Assembly: GCA_007693785.1 (NCBI GenBank)
Contig: RECY01000038.1
Location: forward strand, 1 to 64,000
Source: Phycisphaerales bacterium
GTDB taxonomy: Bacteria > Planctomycetota > Phycisphaerae > Phycisphaerales > UBA1924
DNA: 64,000 bases
Direction: 5' to 3'
Shown here in pieces: positions 48,032-55,862 of this stretch (within the stretch, counting starts at the first letter, position 1; the number at the start of each line of letters is the position of its first letter). The position numbers were made by a program, and so were the translations under genes. Under the pieces are notes generated by a model that did no database searches, was not told the origin of the DNA, and was given only the letters and a program-made list of their open reading frames with translations.

Positions 48032-49081
48032 TTATGGTGCGACGACGTAGACTTGGCGGAGTGGGAATCGGTGACGGATGTCGGCACTCAGAGATTCATA
48101 ACTTCGTATAAAGAGTTCGACAAACCGATCCGCATCGATAAGAATGATATTCGCGTCGTTCTGTTCGGTGTGGCGAGCATCTGTCGTAAACCCGCCAAGA
48201 CTGATGAGAATCTCCTTCTCGCCAGTGTTCAGAGTGCCGCGGAGTTGCTTGACCACCGGGGCGCCGGTCGTTGAGACACCACTCTTGGCCTGGATCTTCA
48301 GGATCGGCGGTGTGACACCAAGTGGGTCGGCATGCGCAATGACGTCGACGCCGAGGTCGCGGGTGCCTTGCTGCACCGTCGCTGTGTAGCCCAGGGCACG
48401 GAACACCGCTGCGACCACTTCCTCGAAGTCCTGAGCCGTATTGCTCCAGCTTCGCACAAGGTGGTCTTTCGTGAATTGGATTACCTCTTCTGCCGCAATA
48501 GCTGCGTCCTCCTCGCTCTCCTCGGTTTCTGCAGTTTGGAGCGTGTCGTCAGCCAAGTCGGGAGCGGGCTGTTTCCCTCTTGAGCCGTTGCCGGACAACA
48601 AGCCGCGAACCTCATCGAGGTGATCATCGGAGAGTGATATTGACGTGAAGCTGCCGAAGCTGCGAAGGGCGGACTGGCTGAATCGAACTCGCGGCACGTC
48701 TTTAAGCACCCATTCGACACGTCGTACGTTGCAGTAATCCAGCTCGCGGAGTTCTTTGTCCTCCGACCATTCGTAGTCGCCTGTGATCTTTCCGATCATG
48801 ATGTTTCGTGAATTCTTAATTGGGTAGACAATCGGCTCGCCGACTCGAAGCTCGTGGGCGAACCGGTAGGCTTGGATGAATGAAGCGCTGACCGACGCCT
48901 TTGATTTCTGCGGGAAAGCACGCTCGTAAGCCGCTCGCATCTTCTCGGGAGTGTCGTATGGGCTTAGGTCACCGATCCGGGTCCACCCAACGCAGATGAA
49001 GCCCTCCTTTTGAGCGCGTGCAGCGATTTTTTGGTGATTCGAAATGTGGATGACCCAAAGACGACTCGCGGACTCGAACAT
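48032..49081 (-). CDS. Type IV restriction endonuclease, EVE-like domain plus Mrr nuclease domain
   Basis: A 349-residue protein with two domains. The N-terminal 110 residues (ASRLWVIHISNHQKIAARA, VYPIKNSRNIMIGKI) look like an EVE/PUA-type modified-base reader. A helical linker with an acidic patch follows, then an Mrr-type PD-(D/E)xK nuclease: FEEVVAAVFRALGY, GTRDLGVDVIAH (Asp) and LKIQAKSG (QxK), all catalytic residues present. It probably cuts DNA carrying modified bases and so defends against modified phages. Base composition is lower in GC than the neighbours, as expected for a mobile defence gene. GAGG lies 6 nt before the ATG. Confidence 0.8.
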   Translation of the reverse strand: MFESASRLWVIHISNHQKIAARAQKEGFICVGWTRIGDLSPYDTPEKMRAAYERAFPQKSKASVSASFIQAYRFAHELRVGEPIVYPIKNSRNIMIGKITGDYEWSEDKELRELDYCNVRRVEWVLKDVPRVRFSQSALRSFGSFTSISLSDDHLDEVRGLLSGNGSRGKQPAPDLADDTLQTAETEESEEDAAIAAEEVIQFTKDHLVRSWSNTAQDFEEVVAAVFRALGYTATVQQGTRDLGVDVIAHADPLGVTPPILKIQAKSGVSTTGAPVVKQLRGTLNTGEKEILISLGGFTTDARHTEQNDANIILIDADRFVELFIRSYESLSADIRHRFPLRQVYVVAP

Positions 49082-49261
49082 GGCTCACCTCGCTATGGGC
49101 TGATCTGGGGACGTGCTCTCGGGTTGCGAACAGGCGCTCACACGGGGGAAAGTCGTAAAGCGTGGCGAGCCCTCAACAAGGCCGAGTCCGCCATATCCTT
49201 GTACTACCCCTGTATCGGCCGAACAACTCCCCGGCTTTCGATTCGGGGAATCACTTCGGCG

Positions 49262-49267
49262 TACACT
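49262..49267 (+). promoter_or_regulatory. Candidate -10 hexamer for the topoisomerase VI genes
   Basis: TACACT on the plus strand, about 62 nt before the subunit B start, in the 247-bp gap from the divergent restriction gene. The -35 is unclear. Confidence 0.3.
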
Positions 49268-49328
49268 TGCCCCCAAAGCCCCACCCCCGGCGGAGCCGGG
49301 CCATGTCCCCCCTCGCGAAGGAGCGCGT

Positions 49329-51317
49329 ATGGCGAAGACCACGGAGCGACGCAAGCAGACCGCCGAGACGATGGCGGGGCGGCAGCGTGAGATCTCCGTC
49401 AGCGAGTTCTTCGCCAAGAACCGGCACCTGCTCGGCTTCGACAACCCGCGCAAGGCCCTGCTGACCACGGTCAAGGAGGCCGTGGACAACGCGCTGGACG
49501 CCTGCGAGGAGGCGGGGATCCTGCCGGATATCACGGTGGAACTGGAGGAACTCGCCCCGCCGCTGAGCGCCAGCAAGAGCGGGCGGTACCGGGTGACGAT
49601 CACGGACAACGGGCCGGGGATCGTGCGCCGCCAGGTCGAGAACATCTTCGGCAAGCTGCTGTACGGGTCGAAGTTTCACCGCCTCAAGATGTCCCGCGGG
49701 CAGCAGGGGATCGGCATCTCGGCGGCCGGCATGTACGGGCTCATGACCACCGGCAAGCCGATGGTCATCACCACCCGCCCCAACAAGAAAAAACCGGCCC
49801 ACCACATCGAGCTGGCGATGGACACCAGCAAGAACCAGCCCGAGGTCACCGTCGATATCGAGACCGATGACTTCCCCGAGACCACCACCGGCACGGGCAC
49901 CCGCGTCGCGATCGAGCTCGAAGCCCGCTACCAGCGCGGCAAGGCATCGGTCGACACCTACCTCGAGCAGACGGCGATCGCCAACCCGCACGCCTCGATC
50001 ACGTTCATCCCTCCGCGCCGCGCCGGCTCGCCCGCGGAGGACCCGGCGAGCGAGATGCTCGCGGCGATCGAGGACGCCGCCGAGGGCCCGCCGGACCTGA
50101 GCGAGCACACGATCGTCGACGGCAGGATCCTGATGCCGCGGACGATCGACGAGCTCCCGCCGGAGACGCAGGAGATCAAGCCGCACCCCTACGGCGTCGA
50201 GCTTGGCAACTTCCTTCGGATGCTCAAGAGCACGGACGAGAAGCAGCTGACGGGTTTTTTCAAGAACGAGTTCTGCCGCGTGACGCCGCCGATCGTGAAG
50301 CGGATCACCGACGCGGCGAGCACGAAGGGGAGCACGTTCAGCGGGCAGACGTGGCTGAAGAGCCTGAGCGCGAGCGACTCGGAGCGTCTGTACCGGGCGA
50401 TGCAGGAGGTGAAGCTGCTGAACCCGCCGACGGACTGCCTGAGCCCGATCGGCGTGCGCCAGATGCTCGCGGGGCTGATGAAGGGCGTGCGGGGCGAGTT
50501 CTACGCAGCCAGCACGCGTCCGGCGGCGGTCTACCGGGGCAACCCGTTCCAGATCGAGGCGGCGATCGCCTTCGGCGGGGACCTGCCGGGCGATCAGCCG
50601 GCGCGGGTGCTGCGGTTCGCCAACCGCGTGCCGCTGCTGTACCAGCAGTCGGCGTGCAGCGCGTTCAAGAGCGTGACGGAGACGGCGTGGAAGAACTATG
50701 GGCTCAGCCAGCCGCGCGGCGGCGCGCCGGTGGGCCCGCTGGTGATCGCGATCCACATGGCGAGCGTCTGGGTGCCGTTCACGAGCGAGAGCAAGGAAGC
50801 GATCGCGGACTACGACGAGATCCGCAAGGAGATGAAGCTCGCGTTGCAAGAGTGCGGGCGGAAGCTGGGGATCTACCTGCGCCGCCGCCAGCGGATGCGC
50901 CGCGACGCCGAGAAACGCGACGTCTTCGAGCGGTACATCGGCGAGATTGCCAAGGCGTGCCACGCGATCACGGGGACGGACGCGGCGGAGCTGTACGAAT
51001 CGCTGATGCGCCAGGCGCAGCGCCGGACGGAGATCGCGGATGCCGTGCTGGATGAGGACGGCAAGATCGTTGGCTATCAGAACGAGCGTAACGGGCTGGA
51101 GAAGGACGAGGGGGTGGTGATTCTGGACCGGAGCGCCACGCCTTCCGCTTCGACAGCCGCGGCCGCGCCCCAACCCGCGGCCGACGGGGCGGATGAGCCG
51201 GTGGAGACGCCCGTCGTGACGGAGCGTCCGAAGAAGAAGATCTTGAAGAAGGTGAAGAAGAAGGTCCGCAAGAAAGCCGGGGCGGCCAAGGGCGACGACA
51301 GCCTCTTCGGCGCGTGA
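49329..51317 (+). CDS. top6B: DNA topoisomerase VI subunit B
   Basis: ATPase subunit of the type IIB topoisomerase that passes one duplex through another. The 662-residue protein has the GHKL ATP site: EAVDNALDACEEAG (N-box), ITDNGPGIV (G1) and SRGQQGIGISAAGMYG (G2), preceded by the strap-like start SEFFAKNRHLLGFDNP. The H2TH and transducer regions follow, with RVPLLYQQSACSAF and the long helix IRKEMKLALQECGRKLGIYL. The C-terminus ends in a Lys-rich tail (KKKILKKVKKKVRKKAGAAK). AAGGAG lies 5 nt before ATG 49329. Topo VI is mainly archaeal and plant; subunit A follows 111 nt later. Confidence 0.95.
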   Translation: MAKTTERRKQTAETMAGRQREISVSEFFAKNRHLLGFDNPRKALLTTVKEAVDNALDACEEAGILPDITVELEELAPPLSASKSGRYRVTITDNGPGIVRRQVENIFGKLLYGSKFHRLKMSRGQQGIGISAAGMYGLMTTGKPMVITTRPNKKKPAHHIELAMDTSKNQPEVTVDIETDDFPETTTGTGTRVAIELEARYQRGKASVDTYLEQTAIANPHASITFIPPRRAGSPAEDPASEMLAAIEDAAEGPPDLSEHTIVDGRILMPRTIDELPPETQEIKPHPYGVELGNFLRMLKSTDEKQLTGFFKNEFCRVTPPIVKRITDAASTKGSTFSGQTWLKSLSASDSERLYRAMQEVKLLNPPTDCLSPIGVRQMLAGLMKGVRGEFYAASTRPAAVYRGNPFQIEAAIAFGGDLPGDQPARVLRFANRVPLLYQQSACSAFKSVTETAWKNYGLSQPRGGAPVGPLVIAIHMASVWVPFTSESKEAIADYDEIRKEMKLALQECGRKLGIYLRRRQRMRRDAEKRDVFERYIGEIAKACHAITGTDAAELYESLMRQAQRRTEIADAVLDEDGKIVGYQNERNGLEKDEGVVILDRSATPSASTAAAAPQPAADGADEPVETPVVTERPKKKILKKVKKKVRKKAGAAKGDDSLFGA

Positions 51318-51327
51318 TGCCTCCCGA

Positions 51328-51402
51328 CGAGCCGCAACCGTGAGGGAGCGGTCCCGACGCCAACCAACGATGCGGACCGCTCCCTCACGGTCGCGGCTCG
51401 TT
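51328..51402. repeat. 28-bp inverted repeat between the two topoisomerase VI genes
   Basis: Arms 51328-51355 (ACGAGCCGCAACCGTGAGGG...) and 51375-51402 pair over 28 bp with a single mismatch, loop 19 nt. The arm sequence resembles a dispersed planctomycete intergenic repeat I recall. In the mRNA it would form a very stable hairpin between the coding regions, which could attenuate or protect the downstream message. Confidence 0.85.
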
Positions 51403-51428
51403 CAGATCCAGATCCTTGAGCAACACCC

Positions 51429-52658
51429 ATGGCGAAGAAAACCACAAAGAAAACCGCCGCACGCACGCCGGGCAAGAAGTTTTCCAAGAAAGCGCCCAGC
51501 TCGCGGAACGTCAAGACCGGCGACGCTGCCAAGGCGACGCCGCGTGTTCGTTCCAAGTCGGCCGCCGACCGCGACGTGCGCACGTCTGAGGCGATCGGCA
51601 CGCTGGCCGAGAGCGTGGTGAAGTCCGCGTTGTCGGGGCGGGAGCCGAAGGTGGAGGTGCCGACGCGGTCGGCGAACAACACCAAGTGGAACAAGAGCCG
51701 CGGGATCCTGCAGATGGGCTCGGCCGTGCAGGAACGCCAGCTCTTCAACATGGGGCAGGCCCGCAAGTTCATGCAGACGCTGCTCCACGGGCAGGGCATT
51801 CGGCGCCTCATCGAGCAGGACAAGACGCTCAGCCTCCGCGGGATGTTCTACAGCGGGCTCCACACCATTCAAGGAACCAAAGAAAAGACCTTCGACGATC
51901 AGACCGAGTCCGACGCGATCCTCGAGGACCTCGAGGTCACGCTCGGCAGCCTCCGTGAAGAGCTGCACATCTTCGCCAAAAAACGCGGCACCATGGTCGG
52001 GAACATCACCGTCATCGACTCCGGCGACGAGATCGACTGCCGACGCATGGGCACCGGCGGCTACGCGATCCCGAGCATCTGCGAGCCGGACGTGATCCAG
52101 TTCGAGAAGGTCGAAGCCGACTTCGTGCTGCACGTCGAGAAGGACACCGTCTGGCAGCGGTTCAACGAGGACAAGTTCTGGAAGACGCACAACTGCATCC
52201 TGACCGAGGGCAGCGGGCAGCCGCCGCGGGGCGTGCGACGGTTGCTGCACCGGCTCAATAAGGAGCACGGGCTGCCGATCATCTGCCTGCTCGATTGCGA
52301 CCCGTGGGGGCACTACATCTACAGCGTCATCAAGCAGGGCTCGATCTCGCTCGCGTTCGAGAGCGAGCGCCTGGCGATCCCGGACGCCAAGTTCCTCGGC
52401 ATCCGCTCCAAGGACTACGAGGCGTGCGAGCTGAGCGACGACGTGCAGATCGAGCTCAACGACCGCGACATCGCGCGGGCGAAGCAGATCATGGCCTACC
52501 CGTGGTTCGACGGGCACCGGGGGTGGAAGAACGAGATCGAGAAGATGCTCCGCAACGGGTTCAAGATGGAGGTCGAGTCGCTGATCACCAAGGACATCAG
52601 CTACGTGACGGAGACGTACGTCCCGGAGCGGCTGGCGGCCGAGGACTGGCTGGTCTGA
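51429..52658 (+). CDS. top6A: DNA topoisomerase VI subunit A (Spo11-like)
   Basis: DNA-cleaving subunit, related to the meiotic Spo11. The 409-residue protein has a Lys/Ala-rich N-terminal extension of about 75 residues (KKTTKKTAARTPGKKFSKK), then the CAP domain with catalytic Tyr141 in LRGMFYSGLHTI, and the Toprim domain with Glu237 (LHVEKDTVWQRF) and Asp289/Asp291 (CLLDCDPWGHYIY). The closing segment AKQIMAYPWFDGHRGW is typical. All residues for double-strand cleavage are present, so the enzyme should be active. It is co-directional with subunit B. Confidence 0.95.
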   Translation: MAKKTTKKTAARTPGKKFSKKAPSSRNVKTGDAAKATPRVRSKSAADRDVRTSEAIGTLAESVVKSALSGREPKVEVPTRSANNTKWNKSRGILQMGSAVQERQLFNMGQARKFMQTLLHGQGIRRLIEQDKTLSLRGMFYSGLHTIQGTKEKTFDDQTESDAILEDLEVTLGSLREELHIFAKKRGTMVGNITVIDSGDEIDCRRMGTGGYAIPSICEPDVIQFEKVEADFVLHVEKDTVWQRFNEDKFWKTHNCILTEGSGQPPRGVRRLLHRLNKEHGLPIICLLDCDPWGHYIYSVIKQGSISLAFESERLAIPDAKFLGIRSKDYEACELSDDVQIELNDRDIARAKQIMAYPWFDGHRGWKNEIEKMLRNGFKMEVESLITKDISYVTETYVPERLAAEDWLV

Positions 52659-53104
52659 CCCCGCTCGCGGCTCGCGCTCCGCCCCTGTGCAAGAACGGCG
52701 AGGCCCGTTTCCTGCCCACTCCGGTGAGGTGGGGGCGAGGAGAAAAACAGCGATCGGATCGGTGTTTTGGGCGCTGACGGGGCTTGCGTCGTGAGGCGTC
52801 AGCGTGTATGTTCAACAAACTTGTCCCCCGGAACCGACAGGGCGGGAAGACGGGACCCCGGAGTTTTTGATCGTTTTTTGATAGGATAATCTACACGCGG
52901 GTTCGCCCCGCCATCCGGCCGCTGGTGTTGAGCGCGGGCTGGGAGCGTCTGGAGGTTACGCTCTCACCCAATCTCCGCCGGCGGCCGGTCTTTTTAACGG
53001 ATTTTGTTCGGTTTGGCCTAGCTTTATCGCGACTCACCGCAGGATGCGTTGATCTGAGTCGGGCCGCCTTGAGCCATGGAAGCTGCAAAACCACCGGGCT
53101 TGCC
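52659..53104. other. Gene-free stretch after the topoisomerase VI operon
   Basis: About 446 nt without a recognisable gene. It holds an AT-rich tract at 52863-52893 (two TTTTTGAT words then GGATAATC), a small hairpin GAGCGT/ACGCTC near 52947-52967, and GCCGGCGGCCGG followed by TCTTTTT near 52977-52997, which could be a terminator. A short untranslated RNA between the AT-rich tract (as promoter) and the T-run is possible but unproven. Confidence 0.35.
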
Positions 53105-53132
53105 TTGACGTGGGCGGTAATGATTCTACACT
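53105..53132 (+). promoter_or_regulatory. Promoter of the ArsR-methyltransferase gene
   Basis: TTGACG, 16-nt spacer, TACACT. The start point would fall around 53139, inside the palindrome that overlaps the start codon, leaving a leader of about 10 nt. Confidence 0.55.
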
Positions 53133-53154
53133 TCATCCGGATTAACGGATGAAG
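53131..53154 (+). promoter_or_regulatory. Palindromic operator overlapping the start codon of the ArsR-type gene
   Basis: CTTCATCCG-GATTAA-CGGATGAAG, a perfect 9-bp inverted repeat. It covers the predicted transcription start and the ATG (53149). The position suits autorepression by the ArsR-type protein encoded immediately downstream. Confidence 0.7.
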
Positions 53155-54120
53155 CGACCCGCCAAAGACATGCCGGTGACCGAACGCCTGAACGCCTTGG
53201 CCGAGCCTGTGCGTCTCCGGATGCTCCGCTTGCTGGAGCGTGAGGAATTGACGGTCGGCGAGGTTGCGAGCGTGGTGCAGTTGCCCCAGTCCACGGTGAG
53301 CCGCCACCTGAAGGTGCTGCTCGGCGGGGGTTGGCTGGCGCGGAGGAGCGTCGGGACGTCCACGCTGCACCGCCTGCTGCTGGACGATCTGGAGCCGGAA
53401 TCGCGACGCCTGTGGATCGCCGTCCGCGATCAAGTGGGCGGGGGGACCGAGCTAGGCGAAGACGATCGGCGGCTCGAGGCGGTGCTCCAAGAGCGAGCCA
53501 GCGACAGCCAAGCGTTCTTCGGGCGGATCGCGGGGGAGTGGGACAGCGTGCGTGCGGAGCTGTTCGGCTCGCGGTTTACGCCGCTGGGCTTGCTGGGGCT
53601 GCTGCGTCCGGACTGGGTGGTGGCGGACCTCGGTTGCGGGACAGGGAACGCGAGCGAGGTGCTGGAGCCGTGGGTCGAGCGGGTGATCGCGGTGGACCTG
53701 TCCGAGCCGATGCTGGACGCGGCGCGGAAGCGGCTGGGCGAGCGGGACCGGGTCGAGTTCCGCACAGGCCCTTTGGAGAAGCTGCCGCTCGCGGACGGGA
53801 GCGTGGACGCGGCCGTCTGCCTGCTGGTGCTGCACCACGTCGCGGAGCCGGGCAAGGCGATCGCGGAGATACGTCGCGTGCTGCGGGCCTCGCGCTCGGG
53901 CGGGGTGGCGCTGATCGTCGACATGGTCGAGCACGACCGCGAGCGGTACCGCGACTTGATGGGGCACCAGCACCTGGGCTTCCGCACCGAAGAACTCGAA
54001 GAACTGATGAGCCGCGCCGGCTTCGCGACGGTGACGAGCCGCCACCTGCCGGCCGAGCCCGGGAGCAAAGGCCCCGGGCTGATCGCGACCGTCGGCTGGC
54101 TGGATGAAGCGACGACGTAA
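53149..54120 (+). CDS. ArsR-family regulator fused to a SAM-dependent methyltransferase domain
   Basis: A 323-residue fusion. Residues 1-90 are an ArsR winged helix (LNALAEPVRLRMLRLLEREE, then QLPQSTVSRHLKVLLGGGWL, the recognition helix). Residues 120-323 are a class I methyltransferase: VVADLGCGTGNASEVLEP (SAM loop), VIAVDLSEPMLDAARKRL and DAAVCLLVLHHVAEP. This architecture is that of SahR-type regulators that sense SAM or S-adenosylhomocysteine. The next gene is ahcY, the enzyme that removes S-adenosylhomocysteine, which strongly supports that role. No ribosome site; the promoter leaves a leader of about 10 nt, and the operator covers the ATG. Confidence 0.88.
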   Translation: MKRPAKDMPVTERLNALAEPVRLRMLRLLEREELTVGEVASVVQLPQSTVSRHLKVLLGGGWLARRSVGTSTLHRLLLDDLEPESRRLWIAVRDQVGGGTELGEDDRRLEAVLQERASDSQAFFGRIAGEWDSVRAELFGSRFTPLGLLGLLRPDWVVADLGCGTGNASEVLEPWVERVIAVDLSEPMLDAARKRLGERDRVEFRTGPLEKLPLADGSVDAAVCLLVLHHVAEPGKAIAEIRRVLRASRSGGVALIVDMVEHDRERYRDLMGHQHLGFRTEELEELMSRAGFATVTSRHLPAEPGSKGPGLIATVGWLDEATT

Positions 54121-54240
54121 CTGACGACGTGACCGAGGATGAACACAGGGGGTCGGCGTCCCGCCACGCGGCGGGGTGAGGCCTGAAGCACATGAGAACG
54201 AGCCCCGCCGGTGCGGGGCGCACGAGACACAGGAGCACCG

Positions 54241-55737
54241 ATGACCACGATGACGACCCGCCCGCAGCTGACCCCCGACGAGATCGGCGGCCTGCAGTTC
54301 AAGGTCCGCGACCTCAAGCTCGCCGCCAGCGGGCGCCACGAGCTGCGCCTCGCGGAAGACGAGATGCCCGGGCTGATGGCCCTCCGCAACAAGTACAAGG
54401 GCAAGAAACCGCTCAGCGGCATCAAGATCACCGGCTCGCTGCACATGACCGTGCAGACCGCGGTCCTGATCGAGACGCTGACCGAGCTCGGCGCCGACGT
54501 CCGCTGGGCGTCGTGCAACATCTTCAGCACGCAGGACTCGGCCGCCGCGGCGATCGTCGTCGGTCGCCCCGAAACCGGCGGCACGCCCGAGAGCCCCAAG
54601 GGCGTGCCCGTCTTCGCCTGGAAGGGTGAGACGCTCAGCGAGTACTGGTGGTGCACCAAGCAGGCGCTGACCTGGCCCGACGGCTCGGGCCCGGACCAGA
54701 TCGTCGACGACGGCGGCGACGCGAGCATGTTCCTGATCAAGGGCCTGGAGTACACCAAGGCCGGCGCGGTCCCCGCGTTCGATCCGAGCAAGGACTCCGA
54801 GGAGTGGGAGCAGGTGCTCAACACGATCCGGCAGACGATCGAGGAGACGCCGGAGTACTTCACGAAGAACACCCCGGCCGTCCGCGGCATCAGCGAAGAG
54901 ACGACCACCGGCGTCCACCGCCTCTACCAGATGATGGAAGCCGGCACGCTGCCCTTCCCCGCGATCAACGTCAACGACAGCGTGACCAAGAGCAAGTTCG
55001 ACAACGTCTACGGCTGCCGCCACTCGCTCATCGACGGTCTCAACCGCGCGACCGACGTCATGCTCAGCGGCAAGGTCGCGGTCGTCTGCGGGTACGGCGA
55101 CGTCGGCAAGGGCTGCGTCCAGAGCCTGAAGGGGCAAGGCTGCCGCGTGATCGTCACCGAGATCGACCCGATCTGTGCGCTCCAGGCGGCGATGGAAGGC
55201 CTTGAGGTCAAGCCGCTGGAGGATTACCTCGAGTCGGCCGACATCTTCATCACGACGACCGGCAACAAGGACATCATCACGCTGGCGCACATGAAGAAGA
55301 TGAAGGACAAGGCGATCATCGGCAACATCGGGCACTTCGACAACGAGATCCAGATGGAGAAGCTCATCAAGGATCCGGACGTCGAGCGCCGCAATGTCAA
55401 GCCGCAGTACGACGAGTTCTACTTCAAAAGCATGGACAAGAGCATCCTCGTGCTGGCCGAGGGCCGCCTGCTCAACCTCGGGTGCGCGACCGGGCACCCC
55501 AGCTTCGTGATGAGCGCGAGCTTCACCAACCAGGTGATCGCGCAGATCGAGCTGCACGAGAACCCCGAGAACTACGAGAACAAGGTCTACGTCCTGCCCA
55601 AGCACCTCGACGAGATGGTCGCCCGCCTGCACCTCGACAAGCTCGGCGTCAAGCTGACCAAGCTTAGCAGCGATCAGGCCGAGTACCTCGGCGTGCCCGT
55701 CGACGGCCCCTACAAGCCCAACCACTACCGCTACTAA
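54241..55737 (+). CDS. ahcY: Adenosylhomocysteinase
   Basis: NAD-dependent hydrolysis of S-adenosylhomocysteine to adenosine and homocysteine, closing the methyl cycle. The 498-residue protein has [35 protein letters not shown], the NAD-binding [35 protein letters not shown] and the C-terminal [11 protein letters not shown] with the Lys/Tyr that close the NAD site. About 40-50 extra residues near positions 105-140 match the longer bacterial/plant form. AGGAG lies 5 nt before the ATG. The regulator gene just upstream probably controls it. Confidence 0.97.
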   Translation: MTTMTTRPQLTPDEIGGLQFKVRDLKLAASGRHELRLAEDEMPGLMALRNKYKGKKPLSGIKITGSLHMTVQTAVLIETLTELGADVRWASCNIFSTQDSAAAAIVVGRPETGGTPESPKGVPVFAWKGETLSEYWWCTKQALTWPDGSGPDQIVDDGGDASMFLIKGLEYTKAGAVPAFDPSKDSEEWEQVLNTIRQTIEETPEYFTKNTPAVRGISEETTTGVHRLYQMMEAGTLPFPAINVNDSVTKSKFDNVYGCRHSLIDGLNRATDVMLSGKVAVVCGYGDVGKGCVQSLKGQGCRVIVTEIDPICALQAAMEGLEVKPLEDYLESADIFITTTGNKDIITLAHMKKMKDKAIIGNIGHFDNEIQMEKLIKDPDVERRNVKPQYDEFYFKSMDKSILVLAEGRLLNLGCATGHPSFVMSASFTNQVIAQIELHENPENYENKVYVLPKHLDEMVARLHLDKLGVKLTKLSSDQAEYLGVPVDGPYKPNHYRY

Positions 55738-55745
55738 ACCTGCCT

Positions 55746-55763
55746 GCGGGCTTCCAAGCCCGC
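55746..55763. repeat. Short palindrome after ahcY
   Basis: GCGGGCTT-CC-AAGCCCGC, a perfect 8-bp stem, of the same family as the palindromes at 6656-6732 and 37373-37397. Confidence 0.6.
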
Positions 55764-55791
55764 GAGCAGGCGGCGTGAACGCGAGACAAAC

Positions 55792-55829
55792 CAGGCCCCG
55801 CCGTTCCGACGGCGGGGCCTGTGTTTTTT
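55792..55829 (+). terminator. Intrinsic terminator of ahcY
   Basis: CAGGCCCCGCCG and CGGCGGGGCCTG form a perfect 12-bp stem with loop TTCCGA, followed by TGTTTTTT. Confidence 0.93.
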
Positions 55830-55862
55830 CCAAAACGCCGGGTGTGCCCCGGGCGAGCTCGC

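Noticed and set aside
54121-54240. Possible SAH riboswitch in the ahcY leader
   Set aside because: The GACCGAGGATG segment is only loosely similar; the expected paired core and pseudoknot bases of the SAH riboswitch were not found. The hairpin GCCCCGC/GCGGGGC near the ribosome site is not specific.
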